A stretch of DNA of 64,000 nucleotides from UBA11606 sp964504305 (GCA_964504305.1 CAZDEB010000001.1:662888-726887); one strand, 5' to 3'; counted from the first letter of the stretch, positions 42,137-51,046 are shown. Translations and numbers: made by a program. Notes: generated by a model from the sequence alone, not told the origin.

Positions 42137-42769
42137 TTGACTACCACTGCCATCGTCTTGATTGTGTCGGCGTCGGTCGCGGCCGTGGTGGACTGGTGGG
42201 CGGTAGCCAAACATCGACTCGGTGTCGAGTTCATTGCCAAACCGCTGGTGATTATCGCCCTGATCGGTATGGCGCTGGCGATCGACACCGGCGACAATGT
42301 CACCCGGGGTCTCGTCGTCGCCGCGCTGGGCGCGTCGTTGGTTGGCGATGTAGTGCTTATGACGCCAGATGCCCGATTCGAAGCTGGCCTGGCCGCCTTT
42401 CTTCTAGCTCACGGGCTTTACATCGTTGCATTGGCGCCCCACGTACAAGCAGGGCCGGCCCTTGCGGCGGCCTTGCTCGTTGTTGCGGTTGGACTCGGCG
42501 TGATACCCGAACTTCTTGGTGCGGCGCGTCGCCAAGGGTCTCTCATCGCGGTGGCGGTCGCCGGGTACATAGCGGCGCTGTCGGTGATGACGATCTTTGC
42601 AGCCGGAACTGGTGTCATCGTCGCGGTAGCTGGCGGTGCGCTCTTTTTTGCTTCCGACTCGCTCTTGGGCTGGGCCCGTTTTGTCGCCGCCGCTCCGGGA
42701 GGGCGAGTACTTGTTCATATCACCTACCACCTCGGACAGTTCGGGCTGGTCTTGTGGCTGGCAGCCTGA
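42137..42769 (+). CDS. YhhN/TMEM86-family lysoplasmalogenase-like membrane protein
   Basis: A 210-residue protein with about seven to eight hydrophobic segments. The pattern FIAKPLVIIAL near the start, SLVGDVVLM with the acidic residue of the second motif, FLLAHGLYI, and the end segment FFASDSLLGWARF match the YhhN family, whose eukaryotic members hydrolyse the vinyl-ether bond of lysoplasmalogens. The bacterial function is uncertain. The TTG at 42137 gives the natural start, 7 bp after the reductase gene. Confidence 0.82.
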   Translation: MTTTAIVLIVSASVAAVVDWWAVAKHRLGVEFIAKPLVIIALIGMALAIDTGDNVTRGLVVAALGASLVGDVVLMTPDARFEAGLAAFLLAHGLYIVALAPHVQAGPALAAALLVVAVGLGVIPELLGAARRQGSLIAVAVAGYIAALSVMTIFAAGTGVIVAVAGGALFFASDSLLGWARFVAAAPGGRVLVHITYHLGQFGLVLWLAA

Positions 42770-43266
42770 CTCGCCATCTCGTCACTGCGTTGATCGTCTT
42801 GGTCGTCGCGGCGGGGTGCGCTCCTGACCCCGAGCTCTTGACCTCCGATGTCGAGGCCGCGGTTGCTGACTCGCTGTTGCCGGTAGTGGTGGCCGGGTTG
42901 GACTGCACCGACGTGGCGCGACTCGATCCAGCTTCGGGCGGATCTTTTGGTTGTGCCGGCATGGTTGATGGCGACGCGGTGGATGTCGATGGGGCGCTGG
43001 CCCCAATGTCTGAAACCACAATCGATATCGAGGTGGTGCTCGCCACTGCGTTACTAGATGTCGCGGCGGTCGAGACGAATGCCGCGATACGACTCGATGC
43101 CGACCTCGGGGACAGCCCGTCAGTAACGTGCCCGGTGTCGTTTGTGGTCATCAGTGTCGGACGGCAGTTCACTTGCCGCGTCGACCGTGTTTCGGGAACC
43201 AGTCAAGACATTGCGATAACCATCGTCGATGGCGACGGCAACTGGGAGATAAACCCTTTCCCCTAG
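42754..43266 (+). CDS. Lipoprotein with paired-cysteine domain (DUF4333-like)
   Basis: A 170-residue lipoprotein. The signal peptide is short, with lipobox VAAGC (Cys about residue 21). The mature part has a paired-cysteine pattern (LDCTDV, FGCAG, VTCPV, FTCRV) and the end repeat SVTCPVSFVVISVGRQFTC that resembles the actinobacterial DUF4333 secreted domain. I chose the GTG at 42754 because it starts the signal peptide; it overlaps the YhhN gene by 16 bases. The longer frame to 42196 is a shadow of that gene. Function is unknown. Confidence 0.75.
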   Translation: MAGSLTRHLVTALIVLVVAAGCAPDPELLTSDVEAAVADSLLPVVVAGLDCTDVARLDPASGGSFGCAGMVDGDAVDVDGALAPMSETTIDIEVVLATALLDVAAVETNAAIRLDADLGDSPSVTCPVSFVVISVGRQFTCRVDRVSGTSQDIAITIVDGDGNWEINPFP

Positions 43267-43282
43267 CCGCTGTTCCCTAGCC
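43261..43282. repeat. 14-bp-period direct repeat spanning a stop codon
   Basis: CCCTAGCC occurs at 43261-43268 and again at 43275-43282. The first copy contains the TAG stop of the DUF4333-like gene (43264-43266). It is similar in nature to the repeats at 1236 and 11765. Confidence 0.6.
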
Positions 43283-43430
43283 ACACTTCCGAGTCGTTTC
43301 TCTTGATATCCCGATATCGTTTTGGGGTCCTAGAATTCCTCGGACAACCGCGGCCCTCGAGGCGTTGCCCACAGTGCAGCGCGCGAGCGGCGGCCGGGTA
43401 CAAGACCCAAAGAAAGATAAACGAATTTAT

Positions 43431-43712
43431 ATGGCTACCAATCTGCGCCCCAAGGCCGAGACCATCGCTGAGATGGCCAAGGCTTTCGAACTCGCCGAGA
43501 ACGACACCGGATCTCCCGAGATCCAGATCGCGCTGCTCTCTGAGCGCATCAATCACCTCACCGAGCACCTCAAGGGCCACAAAAAGGATCATCACAGCCG
43601 TCGTGGTTTGTTGATGCTTGTTGGTCAGCGCCGTCGTCTCCTTGACTACGTCAAAGACAACGACATCGAGCGCTACCGTGCAGTGATCGCACACCTAGGT
43701 CTGCGACGCTGA
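43431..43712 (+). CDS. rpsO: 30S ribosomal protein S15
   Basis: A 93-residue ribosomal protein of the small-subunit platform. The sequence has the family core DTGSPEIQIALLSERINHLTEHL and HSRRGLLMLVGQRRRLLDYV. Typical length is 89; the few extra residues are at the N-terminus. The ATG at 43431 is preceded by AT-rich, purine-rich sequence (AAAGAAAGATAAACG) and no strong Shine-Dalgarno sequence. The 164-bp leader contains inverted segments that could serve S15 autoregulation, which I cannot confirm. A terminator follows, and pnp lies downstream. Confidence 0.95.
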   Translation: MATNLRPKAETIAEMAKAFELAENDTGSPEIQIALLSERINHLTEHLKGHKKDHHSRRGLLMLVGQRRRLLDYVKDNDIERYRAVIAHLGLRR

Positions 43713-43722
43713 AATGATATGG

Positions 43723-43748
43723 GGGCGGTCCTTTCGGGGCCGCCCTTT
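43723..43748 (+). terminator. Probable intrinsic terminator after rpsO
   Basis: GGGCGGTCC (43723-43731) pairs with the GGGCCGCCC arm (43737-43745), with one G-U pair and a TTTCG loop, followed by a short TTT. It lies 10 bases after the rpsO stop. The weak U-run suggests partial read-through to pnp, which often shares an operon with rpsO. Confidence 0.6.
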
Positions 43749-43940
43749 CGGCTTCTTGGCAGGATTCGCCTTACGAGAAGCCCGACGAATCCCAGTGCTG
43801 GAAGGTCCAGCAACAACGAGAACACGACAGTTGGTGTTAGTCGAAGGTTTCTGAATCGCTCTCGAGCACAATGCGGGCCCGGCCCGCGTTGGCGAGCGAC
43901 CGCAGAGATCTTCGACTGGGAACTGGCAGTCGTGCTCTCA

Positions 43941-43955
43941 GGGGCAATGTGCCCC
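43941..43955 (+). promoter_or_regulatory. Hairpin immediately upstream of the pnp Shine-Dalgarno
   Basis: GGGGCAATGTGCCCC forms a 6-bp stem with a 3-nt ATG loop, directly followed by the Shine-Dalgarno AGGAG (43956-43960) and the pnp ATG at 43969. The 256-bp gap after rpsO also holds GCGGGCCCGGCCCGC (43873-43887), a 7-bp-stem palindrome. PNPase commonly autoregulates through leader-hairpin cleavage by RNase III, so these are candidates; evidence is positional. Confidence 0.4.
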
Positions 43956-43968
43956 AGGAGTAAATCAA

Positions 43969-46368
43969 ATGACTGAAACCCAATCCGTCACCGGCGCGTT
44001 TACGCGTGGTGAAGGCAAAGACGCCACCTTCGAGATCGGCAAGTTTGCCCCTCTCGCCGGTGGTTCGGTAACGGCAAGCATCGGTAACACCGTTGTTCTC
44101 GTAACCGCGACCGGAGCAAAGTCGGCCCGCGAAGGCGCCGACTTCTTCCCGCTCACCGTCGACATCGAAGAACGCATGTACGCCGCGGGCAAGATCCCCG
44201 GTTCGTTCTTCCGACGCGAGGCTCGCGCCGGCGAACAAGCCATCTTGACCTGCCGCCTCATCGACCGCCCGCTTCGCCCCGCGTTCCCCAACGGTTACCG
44301 TAACGAGGTTCACGTTGTGGGCACCGTGCTCGGCGCCGACCAGAAAAACCCCTACGACGTTCTGGCCCTCAACGCTGCATCACTTGCTTTGAGCCTGTCG
44401 CCGATCCCGTTCGACGGCCCCATCGGCGCGGTGCGCATGAGCTGGTCGCCTGACGGCGAATGGATCCCGTTCCCGACCTATGAAGAATCCGACGAGTCGG
44501 CTTTCGAGATGGTTGTGGCGGGTCGACTGGCCGACGACGACGTGGCCGTGATGATGGTCGAGGCCGGCGGTACCGGAAACTCGTGGAACCTCTACGAAAA
44601 CGGCACCCCCAAGGTCGACGAAGACGTCTTGGCCGGTGGACTCGAGGCCTGCAAGGTCTGGATCCGTGAGATGATCGAGCTACAGCAGCAGGCCATCGAT
44701 GCGGCTGGCCCCATCACCAAGATGGACCCGCCCACCGTTACCGACTACACCGACGAAATCTTCGCGGCAGTCGAGTCGGCCGCTACCGATCGCATCGCCG
44801 AAACCCAAAAGATCGCCGACAAGACCGCTCGTCAAGATGCCGAAGGCGAACTCAGCGCCGCGGTGGTTGCCGAACTGGGCGACCAGTTCGCCGACGCCGA
44901 CGCCGCCAAGCAGATCAAGAACGCGATTCGTTCCATCACCAAGGCGGTTGTGCGCAAGCGCATCGTCGAGGAAGGCATCCGGATCGACGGTCGCAAGACC
45001 AACGAACTTCGTAAGGTCTCCAGCGAGGTCGGGGTTATCCCGACTGCTCACGGTTCTGGCCTGTTCCAGCGGGGCGAGACTCAGGTCCTGAACTTCACGA
45101 CTCTTGGTATGGGTCGTAGCGACATGATGATTGACGACCTCTCACCGGTCGACAAAAAGCGCTACTTCCATCACTACAACTTCCCGCCCTTCTCCACTGG
45201 CGAGACCGGTTTCATGCGTGGTCCCAAGCGCCGTGAGATCGGCCACGGGGCCCTGGCCGAGCGGGCCGTGTTCCCGGTTGTGCCGTCGTTTGAAGACTGG
45301 CCCTACACCGTCCGCACCGTTTCTGAGGTCATGGCCTCCAACGGGTCGTCGTCGATGGGTTCGGTCTGCGGATCGACCCTTTCGCTGATGGATGCTGGTG
45401 TTCCGATCAAGGCGCCGGTTGCCGGCATTGCTATGGGTCTCGTCCACGCCGAAGGCGAGTACGTCACCCTCACCGACATCCTCGGAGCCGAAGACGCCTT
45501 TGGCGACATGGATTTCAAGGTTGCCGGCACCACCGACTTCGTCACCGCCTTGCAGCTCGACACCAAGATCGCCGGCATTCCTGCCAACGTTCTTGCCGGT
45601 GCTCTCGCTCAAGCCAAGGAAGCCCGTCTCGACATTCTCGACATCATGGCCGAGGCCATTGCCGAACCTCGCGAAGAGGTCCGCGACACTGCGCCGAAGG
45701 TCATCTCCTTCGAGATCCCGATCGAGAAGATCGGCGAGGTCATTGGTCCGAAGGGCAAGGTCATCAACTCGATCCAGCAGGAAACTGGTGCCGACATTTC
45801 CGTCGATGACGACGGCATGGTTGGCATTGTTTCGATTGCTTCGGTCGACAGCGCCAAGGTCACCGAGGCCGAGCGTCAGATCCAGCTGATCCTCGATCCG
45901 CCTACCGCCGAGGTCGGCGCCGAGTACGCCGGACGGGTTGTGAACATCACCAAGTTCGGTGCGTTCGTCAACATCCTTCCCGGCCGCGATGGCCTGCTGC
46001 ACATCTCCAAGATCGGTGGCAACAAGCGCATCGACAGGGTTGAGGACGTGCTCGAACTGGGCCAAGAGGTTGCGGTTGTTGTCGAAGATGTCGACCCCAA
46101 CGGCAAGATCTCGCTGAAGCCCGTCGGCGATGGCCCCGAGGCCACCGGTGGCGACTCTGGCTCGTCTGGTTCTGGCTCGTCTGATGCTGGTTCTGGCTCG
46201 TCTGATTCTGGTTCGTCTGGCGACCGCGAGTCGGTGTCATTCGAAGCGTCCTTCGACGCCGGCCTGACCGAAGAATTCGGCGATCTTGGTCCCGACGCCC
46301 CCCGCCGTTCGAACAACGGCGGCAACCGCGGTGGTGGACGTGGGCGTGGAGGCCGCGGTCGCCGGTGA
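43969..46368 (+). CDS. pnp: Polyribonucleotide nucleotidyltransferase (PNPase)
   Basis: A 799-residue exoribonuclease of the RNA degradosome. Two RNase PH domains are seen: the first from FTRGEGKDATFEIGKFAPLA, the second with LFQRGETQVLNFTTLG and SSSMGSVCGSTLSLMDAGV. A KH domain (about residues 582-640, GEVIGPKGKVINSIQQETG) and an S1 domain (about 650-720, GRVVNITKFGAFVNILPG) follow. The C-terminus is unusual: a Ser/Gly low-complexity stretch (about 726-752), an acidic segment and an RGG-rich tail (RGGGRGRGGRGRR). The end overlaps the M16 peptidase GTG by four bases. Confidence 0.96.
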   Translation: MTETQSVTGAFTRGEGKDATFEIGKFAPLAGGSVTASIGNTVVLVTATGAKSAREGADFFPLTVDIEERMYAAGKIPGSFFRREARAGEQAILTCRLIDRPLRPAFPNGYRNEVHVVGTVLGADQKNPYDVLALNAASLALSLSPIPFDGPIGAVRMSWSPDGEWIPFPTYEESDESAFEMVVAGRLADDDVAVMMVEAGGTGNSWNLYENGTPKVDEDVLAGGLEACKVWIREMIELQQQAIDAAGPITKMDPPTVTDYTDEIFAAVESAATDRIAETQKIADKTARQDAEGELSAAVVAELGDQFADADAAKQIKNAIRSITKAVVRKRIVEEGIRIDGRKTNELRKVSSEVGVIPTAHGSGLFQRGETQVLNFTTLGMGRSDMMIDDLSPVDKKRYFHHYNFPPFSTGETGFMRGPKRREIGHGALAERAVFPVVPSFEDWPYTVRTVSEVMASNGSSSMGSVCGSTLSLMDAGVPIKAPVAGIAMGLVHAEGEYVTLTDILGAEDAFGDMDFKVAGTTDFVTALQLDTKIAGIPANVLAGALAQAKEARLDILDIMAEAIAEPREEVRDTAPKVISFEIPIEKIGEVIGPKGKVINSIQQETGADISVDDDGMVGIVSIASVDSAKVTEAERQIQLILDPPTAEVGAEYAGRVVNITKFGAFVNILPGRDGLLHISKIGGNKRIDRVEDVLELGQEVAVVVEDVDPNGKISLKPVGDGPEATGGDSGSSGSGSSDAGSGSSDSGSSGDRESVSFEASFDAGLTEEFGDLGPDAPRRSNNGGNRGGGRGRGGRGRR

Positions 46369-47645
46369 TCAACCCTGAACTGAACGGATCGAGCTTGTCG
46401 GCGGGGGTTTCCTCGATCGACGACTCGATTCGTGTCAGTCGACTCTCGGGCGGCCTGCGGGTCGTCACCGAAACGGCCCCTCGTTCGCGCTCTGTTGCTG
46501 TTGGAGCGTGGGTGGGGGTCGGAAATCGTGACGAACCCGCAGAGCTCGCCGGAGTGTCGCATTTCCTCGAACATTTGCTGTTCAAGGGAAGCCCCACGCG
46601 CTCAGCGCAAGACATTGCTCAAGGCATCGATGCGGTGGGCGGGGATCTCAACGCGTTTACCTCCAAGGAGTACACGGCCTTTCATGCTCGTGTCCCGGAG
46701 TGGGATCTCGATTTCGGCCTCGACACCTTGCTGGACGTGTTGGCCAATCCGGCGTTCAGCGACGCCGAGTTCGAGGCCGAACGCCAAGTTATTCTCGAAG
46801 AGCTGGCATGGAGCGAAGACACCCCCGACGATGTGGTGCATCGCACGCTCGCCGAAGGGTTGTTTCCCGGTCATCCGCTGGGCTGGGAAGTGCTCGGCAC
46901 CCACGACACAGTTTCGGGATTGTCGGCCGCCGCGGTTCGGGCCTTCCACGACCAGTGGTACCGCCGGGCGAATATCGTAATTTCGGTTGTTGGGCCTGTC
47001 GATCACGACGAAATTGTTGCTCGAGTTGATGCCGGTCTCGCATCGATCGAGGCCGGCGGCCGACCTCAACGGGTCGCCCCAGATCCGTCGGTTGGCGCCG
47101 ACATGTACACCTCCCGAGCAATAGAGCAAACCCACTTTGCGACGGGTTGGCGATCGCCCGCGCAAGCCAGCGATGATCGTTACGCGATCGCGGTGGGCAC
47201 GCAGCTCCTCGGCGGCGGGTGGTCGAGTCGGCTCTTTCAAGAGGTTCGCGAAAAGCGAGGGCTGAGCTATTCGGTGTTCTCATCGGTCGGCTCTTATGTG
47301 GATACAGGAACGTTGTCGGTCTACGCCGCTACCGCACCCGAGCGGCTGGCTGAGCTCAAGGCCGTCGTCGACGAGCAGCTGGCCGACCTGGTCGAGAACG
47401 GTCCCGGCGAACGCGAGCTCGAAATCGCCCGCGGCGGTTTTGAGGGGGCCACGGTTATTGGACTCGAAGACACTGGTAGCCGCATGGCCCGCCTGGCCAC
47501 CAACGTGTTGATCCGCGACCGCGTCGTTACCGTTGACGAGTACCTAAGCGCAGTGCGCGACGTCACAGCCGCCGACGTGCAACGCGTCCTCGGTGACGTC
47601 TTCGCCGGGCCGTCGGCGGTATCAGTGGTGGGACCAGCTCGCTGA
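46365..47645 (+). CDS. M16 family zinc peptidase (PepR-like)
   Basis: A 426-residue metallopeptidase of the insulysin/mitochondrial-processing-peptidase family. The inverted zinc motif HFLEH gives His66, Glu69 and His70, with the third ligand in the downstream EVILEEL-type helix (VILEELAWSED). The C-terminal half has the inactive repeat with the R/Y pair (RLFQEVREKRGLSYSV). The gene follows pnp directly with a GTGA overlap, the same pnp-pepR order as in mycobacteria. The substrate is unknown. Confidence 0.9.
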   Translation: MINPELNGSSLSAGVSSIDDSIRVSRLSGGLRVVTETAPRSRSVAVGAWVGVGNRDEPAELAGVSHFLEHLLFKGSPTRSAQDIAQGIDAVGGDLNAFTSKEYTAFHARVPEWDLDFGLDTLLDVLANPAFSDAEFEAERQVILEELAWSEDTPDDVVHRTLAEGLFPGHPLGWEVLGTHDTVSGLSAAAVRAFHDQWYRRANIVISVVGPVDHDEIVARVDAGLASIEAGGRPQRVAPDPSVGADMYTSRAIEQTHFATGWRSPAQASDDRYAIAVGTQLLGGGWSSRLFQEVREKRGLSYSVFSSVGSYVDTGTLSVYAATAPERLAELKAVVDEQLADLVENGPGERELEIARGGFEGATVIGLEDTGSRMARLATNVLIRDRVVTVDEYLSAVRDVTAADVQRVLGDVFAGPSAVSVVGPAR

Positions 47646-47672
47646 GATTGTCGCCCGGGCTAATGTCCGCAG

Positions 47673-49025
47673 ATGATCAACGATCTGCTTCATCACACCG
47701 CCGACCTGGCTAGCAAGTATCTCGACGGTCTGGATAGCCGTCCGGTTGGCGCCAGCGGTGAGACTCCCACGTTCGAGGCGATCCCCGAGGATCCCATCGA
47801 TCCGAAGAAGGTGATCGACGAACTTGTAGAGGTTGCCGAGCCGGGTCTGGTTGCGTCATGTGGCCCCCGCTACTTCGGGTTTGTTACCGGGGGAGCGGAG
47901 CCCGCGGCGCTCGCCGCCGACTGGCTGGTTTCTACGTGGGACCAAAACGCGGTCTTTCACGTTTCCTCACCGGCCGCCGCCGCGCTCGAGCAGACCGCCG
48001 CGGCGTGGGTCCTCGATTTGTTGGATCTCCCTGCTCAGTCCAGCGTTGCGTTTGTTACCGGTTGTCAAATGGCTCATGTAACGGCGCTCGCCGCGGCCCG
48101 GCATCGGGTTCTGGCGTCGGTCGGCTGGTCGGTGAGCGAGCAAGGTCTCTTCGGCGCTCCGCCCATCGCGGTTGTAGTTGGTGAGCACCGGCACTCCACC
48201 GTCGACCGGGCTCTGCGTTTGCTCGGTTTTGGCAACGATGCCCTGGTGCCGGTGGCCGGCGATCAGATGGGCCGCATGGTGGTCGGCGATCTACACGACG
48301 TCCTGGGATCTCTGACGGGTCCCAAGATAGTTGTTGCCCAGAGCGGCGAAGTCAACACTGGTTCGTTCGATGCCATCGACGAAATCGCCGATGTGGTTGC
48401 CGGGACCGACGCTTGGTTGCATGTCGATGGCGCGTTCGGGATGTGGGCCAGGGCCACGAACCGATTTGCGTCTCTCACCAAAGGGACAGAGCGGGCTGAC
48501 TCGTGGGCGTTCGATGCTCACAAATGGCTCAACGTGCCCTACGACAGCGGACTGGCGGTGGTTGCCGACCGCGAAGCCCACGCCGCGGCAATGAGCTACG
48601 GAGGTGCGTATCTGGTGCCGACCGAACAACGGCGTGACGCCATGGATTGGACCCCCGAGGCGTCGCGCCGAGCACGTGGCATTCCGGTCTATGCCGCTAT
48701 TCGGTCGATGGGACGCAACGGAATTTCCGACTTGGTAGAGCGTTGCTGCGACCTTGCTCTCCGGTTCGCCCGCGGGTTGGTCGACGTTCCCGGCGCCCAA
48801 CTGATTGCCGAGCCGGTTATCAACCAAGTCTTGTTCCGATTCGACGATGACGCCCGCACCACCCAAGTGTTGGCCCGCCTGCAAGACGGAGGGGTGGCGT
48901 GGATGGGCCCAACCCGCTGGGACGGCCGCGCCGCGATCAGAGTGTCGGTCTCGAATTGGATGACCACCGAGGCCGATATTGATCTGACCCTCGAGGCCTT
49001 CCGATCGGCGGCCGCGGCCCGTTGA
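47673..49025 (+). CDS. Group II PLP-dependent decarboxylase-like protein
   Basis: A 450-residue aspartate/glutamate/aromatic-decarboxylase-fold protein. The PLP lysine is Lys284 in FDAHKWLNVPYDSG, and HVDGAFG carries the PLP-binding aspartate. GCQMAHVTAL is the cofactor phosphate segment. The fold type matches L-2,4-diaminobutyrate, tyrosine or aspartate decarboxylases, but the substrate cannot be chosen. TAATGT (47661-47666) lies 6 nt before the ATG with no Shine-Dalgarno sequence, suggesting a leaderless transcript. Confidence 0.87.
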   Translation: MINDLLHHTADLASKYLDGLDSRPVGASGETPTFEAIPEDPIDPKKVIDELVEVAEPGLVASCGPRYFGFVTGGAEPAALAADWLVSTWDQNAVFHVSSPAAAALEQTAAAWVLDLLDLPAQSSVAFVTGCQMAHVTALAAARHRVLASVGWSVSEQGLFGAPPIAVVVGEHRHSTVDRALRLLGFGNDALVPVAGDQMGRMVVGDLHDVLGSLTGPKIVVAQSGEVNTGSFDAIDEIADVVAGTDAWLHVDGAFGMWARATNRFASLTKGTERADSWAFDAHKWLNVPYDSGLAVVADREAHAAAMSYGGAYLVPTEQRRDAMDWTPEASRRARGIPVYAAIRSMGRNGISDLVERCCDLALRFARGLVDVPGAQLIAEPVINQVLFRFDDDARTTQVLARLQDGGVAWMGPTRWDGRAAIRVSVSNWMTTEADIDLTLEAFRSAAAAR

Positions 49026-49048
49026 GCCCGGTCGCTTGCGTCGACCGT

Positions 49049-49522
49049 CTAAACGGAGATTCCGGGACGAAATACCATCAAGAAGAGTTGCACGCCGAAC
49101 AGTACGGTCAAGAGCATTCCGGCCATCTCCAGCTTCTTCTCAGCGGCCGCGTCGCCCGCCGCTCCGGCGGCATTGATGGCTTTCTCGGACGGTCGAATGA
49201 GAGCGTGGAGAAGCCCGTTCATGGCAATCCAAATGAGGAATGCTGCGACCAACCAGCCCTGTGACATCTTGTAGACTTCGTCGGACATTCCGGCCACACC
49301 AAACCCGAGTAAGCCGCTGAGGATCAGCGCCGATCCGTAGATCCGCTGACTGTTGGTGGCGAAGTAGCCGAACAACGCAGGGCGATCGGCAATGTTTCCG
49401 GCTTGCATCTGTTTGCCGAGAATTGGCAACACAAACAATGGTGCGAACGCCACAAAAGCGGTGAGCAGGTGAAGGGCCAACATGATGTTGAACCCGGTGT
49501 CGTTGATAGCGGCAAAGTGCAT
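49049..49522 (-). CDS. Integral membrane protein of unknown function
   Basis: A 157-residue protein with four hydrophobic segments (about residues 9-31, 58-78, 87-107 and 133-152) separated by a basic loop and an Ala-rich loop (INAAGAAGDAAAEKK). The topology resembles the DUF2269-type predicted membrane proteins, but I do not assign it firmly. The ATG at 49522 is the best start; the in-frame TTG 18 bases earlier lacks support. It is divergent from dapB (58 bp). Confidence 0.75.
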   Translation of the reverse strand: MHFAAINDTGFNIMLALHLLTAFVAFAPLFVLPILGKQMQAGNIADRPALFGYFATNSQRIYGSALILSGLLGFGVAGMSDEVYKMSQGWLVAAFLIWIAMNGLLHALIRPSEKAINAAGAAGDAAAEKKLEMAGMLLTVLFGVQLFLMVFRPGISV

Positions 49523-49580
49523 GCGCTGACGGTAGCGCAACTCGTCGCCTGACAGTGCGGTCGGGCGTTAGCCTGCTGTC

Positions 49581-50309
49581 ATGATCCGAGTTGGTGTCGT
49601 AGGTGCAGCAGGGCGCATGGGTCAGGAGGTTTGTGGTGCGATCGACTCCGACGCCGCCACCGAACTGGCCGCCACGATCGACATCGGGGACTCGCTCGAC
49701 GATCTGGTTGCCGCCGACGTTGACGTCGTTGTCGATTTCACGGTTAAGGACGTGGCGGCCGAAACACTGGAGTTTGCCGCTGCTCACGGCATTCATGCCG
49801 TGGTCGGCACGTCGGGTTTCAGCGATGAGGACATCGCCGGGTTTCGATCGTTGTTCACCCGCAGCAACGCGTTGATAGCGCCAAACTTCGCGATCGGCGC
49901 AGTCTTGATGATCCGCATGGCCGAGCTGGCAGCCCCCCATTTCGAGACCGCCGAAGTGATCGAGTTCCATCACAACAACAAGGTCGATGCGCCGTCGGGC
50001 ACCGCTACCCACACTGCCGAACGAATGGCGCAAGCGTCGGCCGAGTGGGCTGACGACCCCACAACTGTTCAGCTTTACGAAGGCGCCCGCGGCGGCGACG
50101 GTCCGGGCGGAATCCGGGTCCACTCGGTCCGGATGGTTGGTGCGGTAGCCAGCCAGGAAGTCATCTTCGGCACCACCGGTCAAACCCTCACGATCCGCCA
50201 CGACACGGTCGATCGTTCGTCGTTCATGCCAGGGGTGCTAATTGCGGTCAAGCGGGTTGACGAGTTCGCAGGCCTCACCGTTGGCCTCGACACATACTTG
50301 GGTCTGTAG
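49581..50309 (+). CDS. dapB: 4-hydroxy-tetrahydrodipicolinate reductase
   Basis: A 242-residue NAD(P)H-dependent reductase of lysine and diaminopimelate synthesis. The Rossmann motif is VGVVGAAGRMGQEV (about residues 3-16) and the substrate-binding motif EFHHNNKVDAPSGTA (about residues 133-147) contains the catalytic His and Lys. Length is normal (about 240-270). No Shine-Dalgarno sequence is seen, but TAGCCT (49569-49574) is 6 nt upstream of the ATG. dapA lies 10 kb away, and the block between them appears inserted. Confidence 0.95.
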   Translation: MIRVGVVGAAGRMGQEVCGAIDSDAATELAATIDIGDSLDDLVAADVDVVVDFTVKDVAAETLEFAAAHGIHAVVGTSGFSDEDIAGFRSLFTRSNALIAPNFAIGAVLMIRMAELAAPHFETAEVIEFHHNNKVDAPSGTATHTAERMAQASAEWADDPTTVQLYEGARGGDGPGGIRVHSVRMVGAVASQEVIFGTTGQTLTIRHDTVDRSSFMPGVLIAVKRVDEFAGLTVGLDTYLGL

Positions 50310-50314
50310 ATCCA

Positions 50315-51046
50315 GTGCGAACCTTTCTTTCGCCCAAGTGGCTGCTGTCGCACCTCTTTGTGGTGTTCATGGTCGCGTTGATGACTTCTCTCGGGTTTTG
50401 GCAGCTCAGCCGCCTCGCCGAACGTAAGGACAACAACGAACTCATAAGGGCAGCGGCGGCCGCGCCCGCCGCGCCGGTCGAAGATTTGTTGGCTGACGTC
50501 GCAGCTGGCGACCCGCCGCTCGACCATCATTCGGTGGTTGTCAGCGGTAGCTACCGCGCTGATCTGTCATTCCTTGTCGCCAACCGCACGTTCGACTCCC
50601 AGCCCGGCAGTTGGCTCGCTACGCCGATCGAACTCGACAATGGCGAGCTGGTCGTCGTTGCCAGGGGATGGGTGCCGCGTTTGTGGGTGGCCGGATCGGA
50701 TCCCCGACCGATCGATACGCCAGCGGGCCCCGTTGAGGTCACCGGTCGGATCTTTGCCAGCGTGGGTGGCGGGCGCATCGGCACCGGTACCGACGATTTC
50801 CCCGAGGTGAGCCGCATCGACTTGGAAGTGGTCGCCGAAGCCATAGGTGCTCCGGTAGCTGCGCGCTGGGTGCAACTCGGCGAGCAGACCCCAGCCCAAA
50901 CCGATCTACCGGTGCCGGTTCCACCCCCGGTGCTCGACGACGGCCCCCATCTTTCCTACGCGTTCCAGTGGTTCTTCTTCTCGGTCGGCACGGTGGTTGC
51001 CTACGTACTGATCCTGCGACGTCGGGCCAGTCAGCCAGACGCGTGA
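50315..51046 (+). CDS. SURF1 family cytochrome oxidase assembly protein
   Basis: A 243-residue protein with one membrane segment at each end (about residues 10-30 and 216-235), the layout of SURF1, which aids haem-copper oxidase assembly. LGFWQLSRLAERKDNNELI at the N-terminus is the family signature, and YAFQWFFFS precedes the last helix. The start is GTG at 50315, 5 bp after dapB. The end overlaps the next gene by four bases (GTGA). Confidence 0.9.
   Translation: MRTFLSPKWLLSHLFVVFMVALMTSLGFWQLSRLAERKDNNELIRAAAAAPAAPVEDLLADVAAGDPPLDHHSVVVSGSYRADLSFLVANRTFDSQPGSWLATPIELDNGELVVVARGWVPRLWVAGSDPRPIDTPAGPVEVTGRIFASVGGGRIGTGTDDFPEVSRIDLEVVAEAIGAPVAARWVQLGEQTPAQTDLPVPVPPPVLDDGPHLSYAFQWFFFSVGTVVAYVLILRRRASQPDA

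Noticed and set aside
46146..46225. Short repeats in pnp as a CRISPR or mobile repeat
   Set aside because: The repeats are in frame, encode Ser/Gly codons and have no spacers. They are a coding low-complexity tract.
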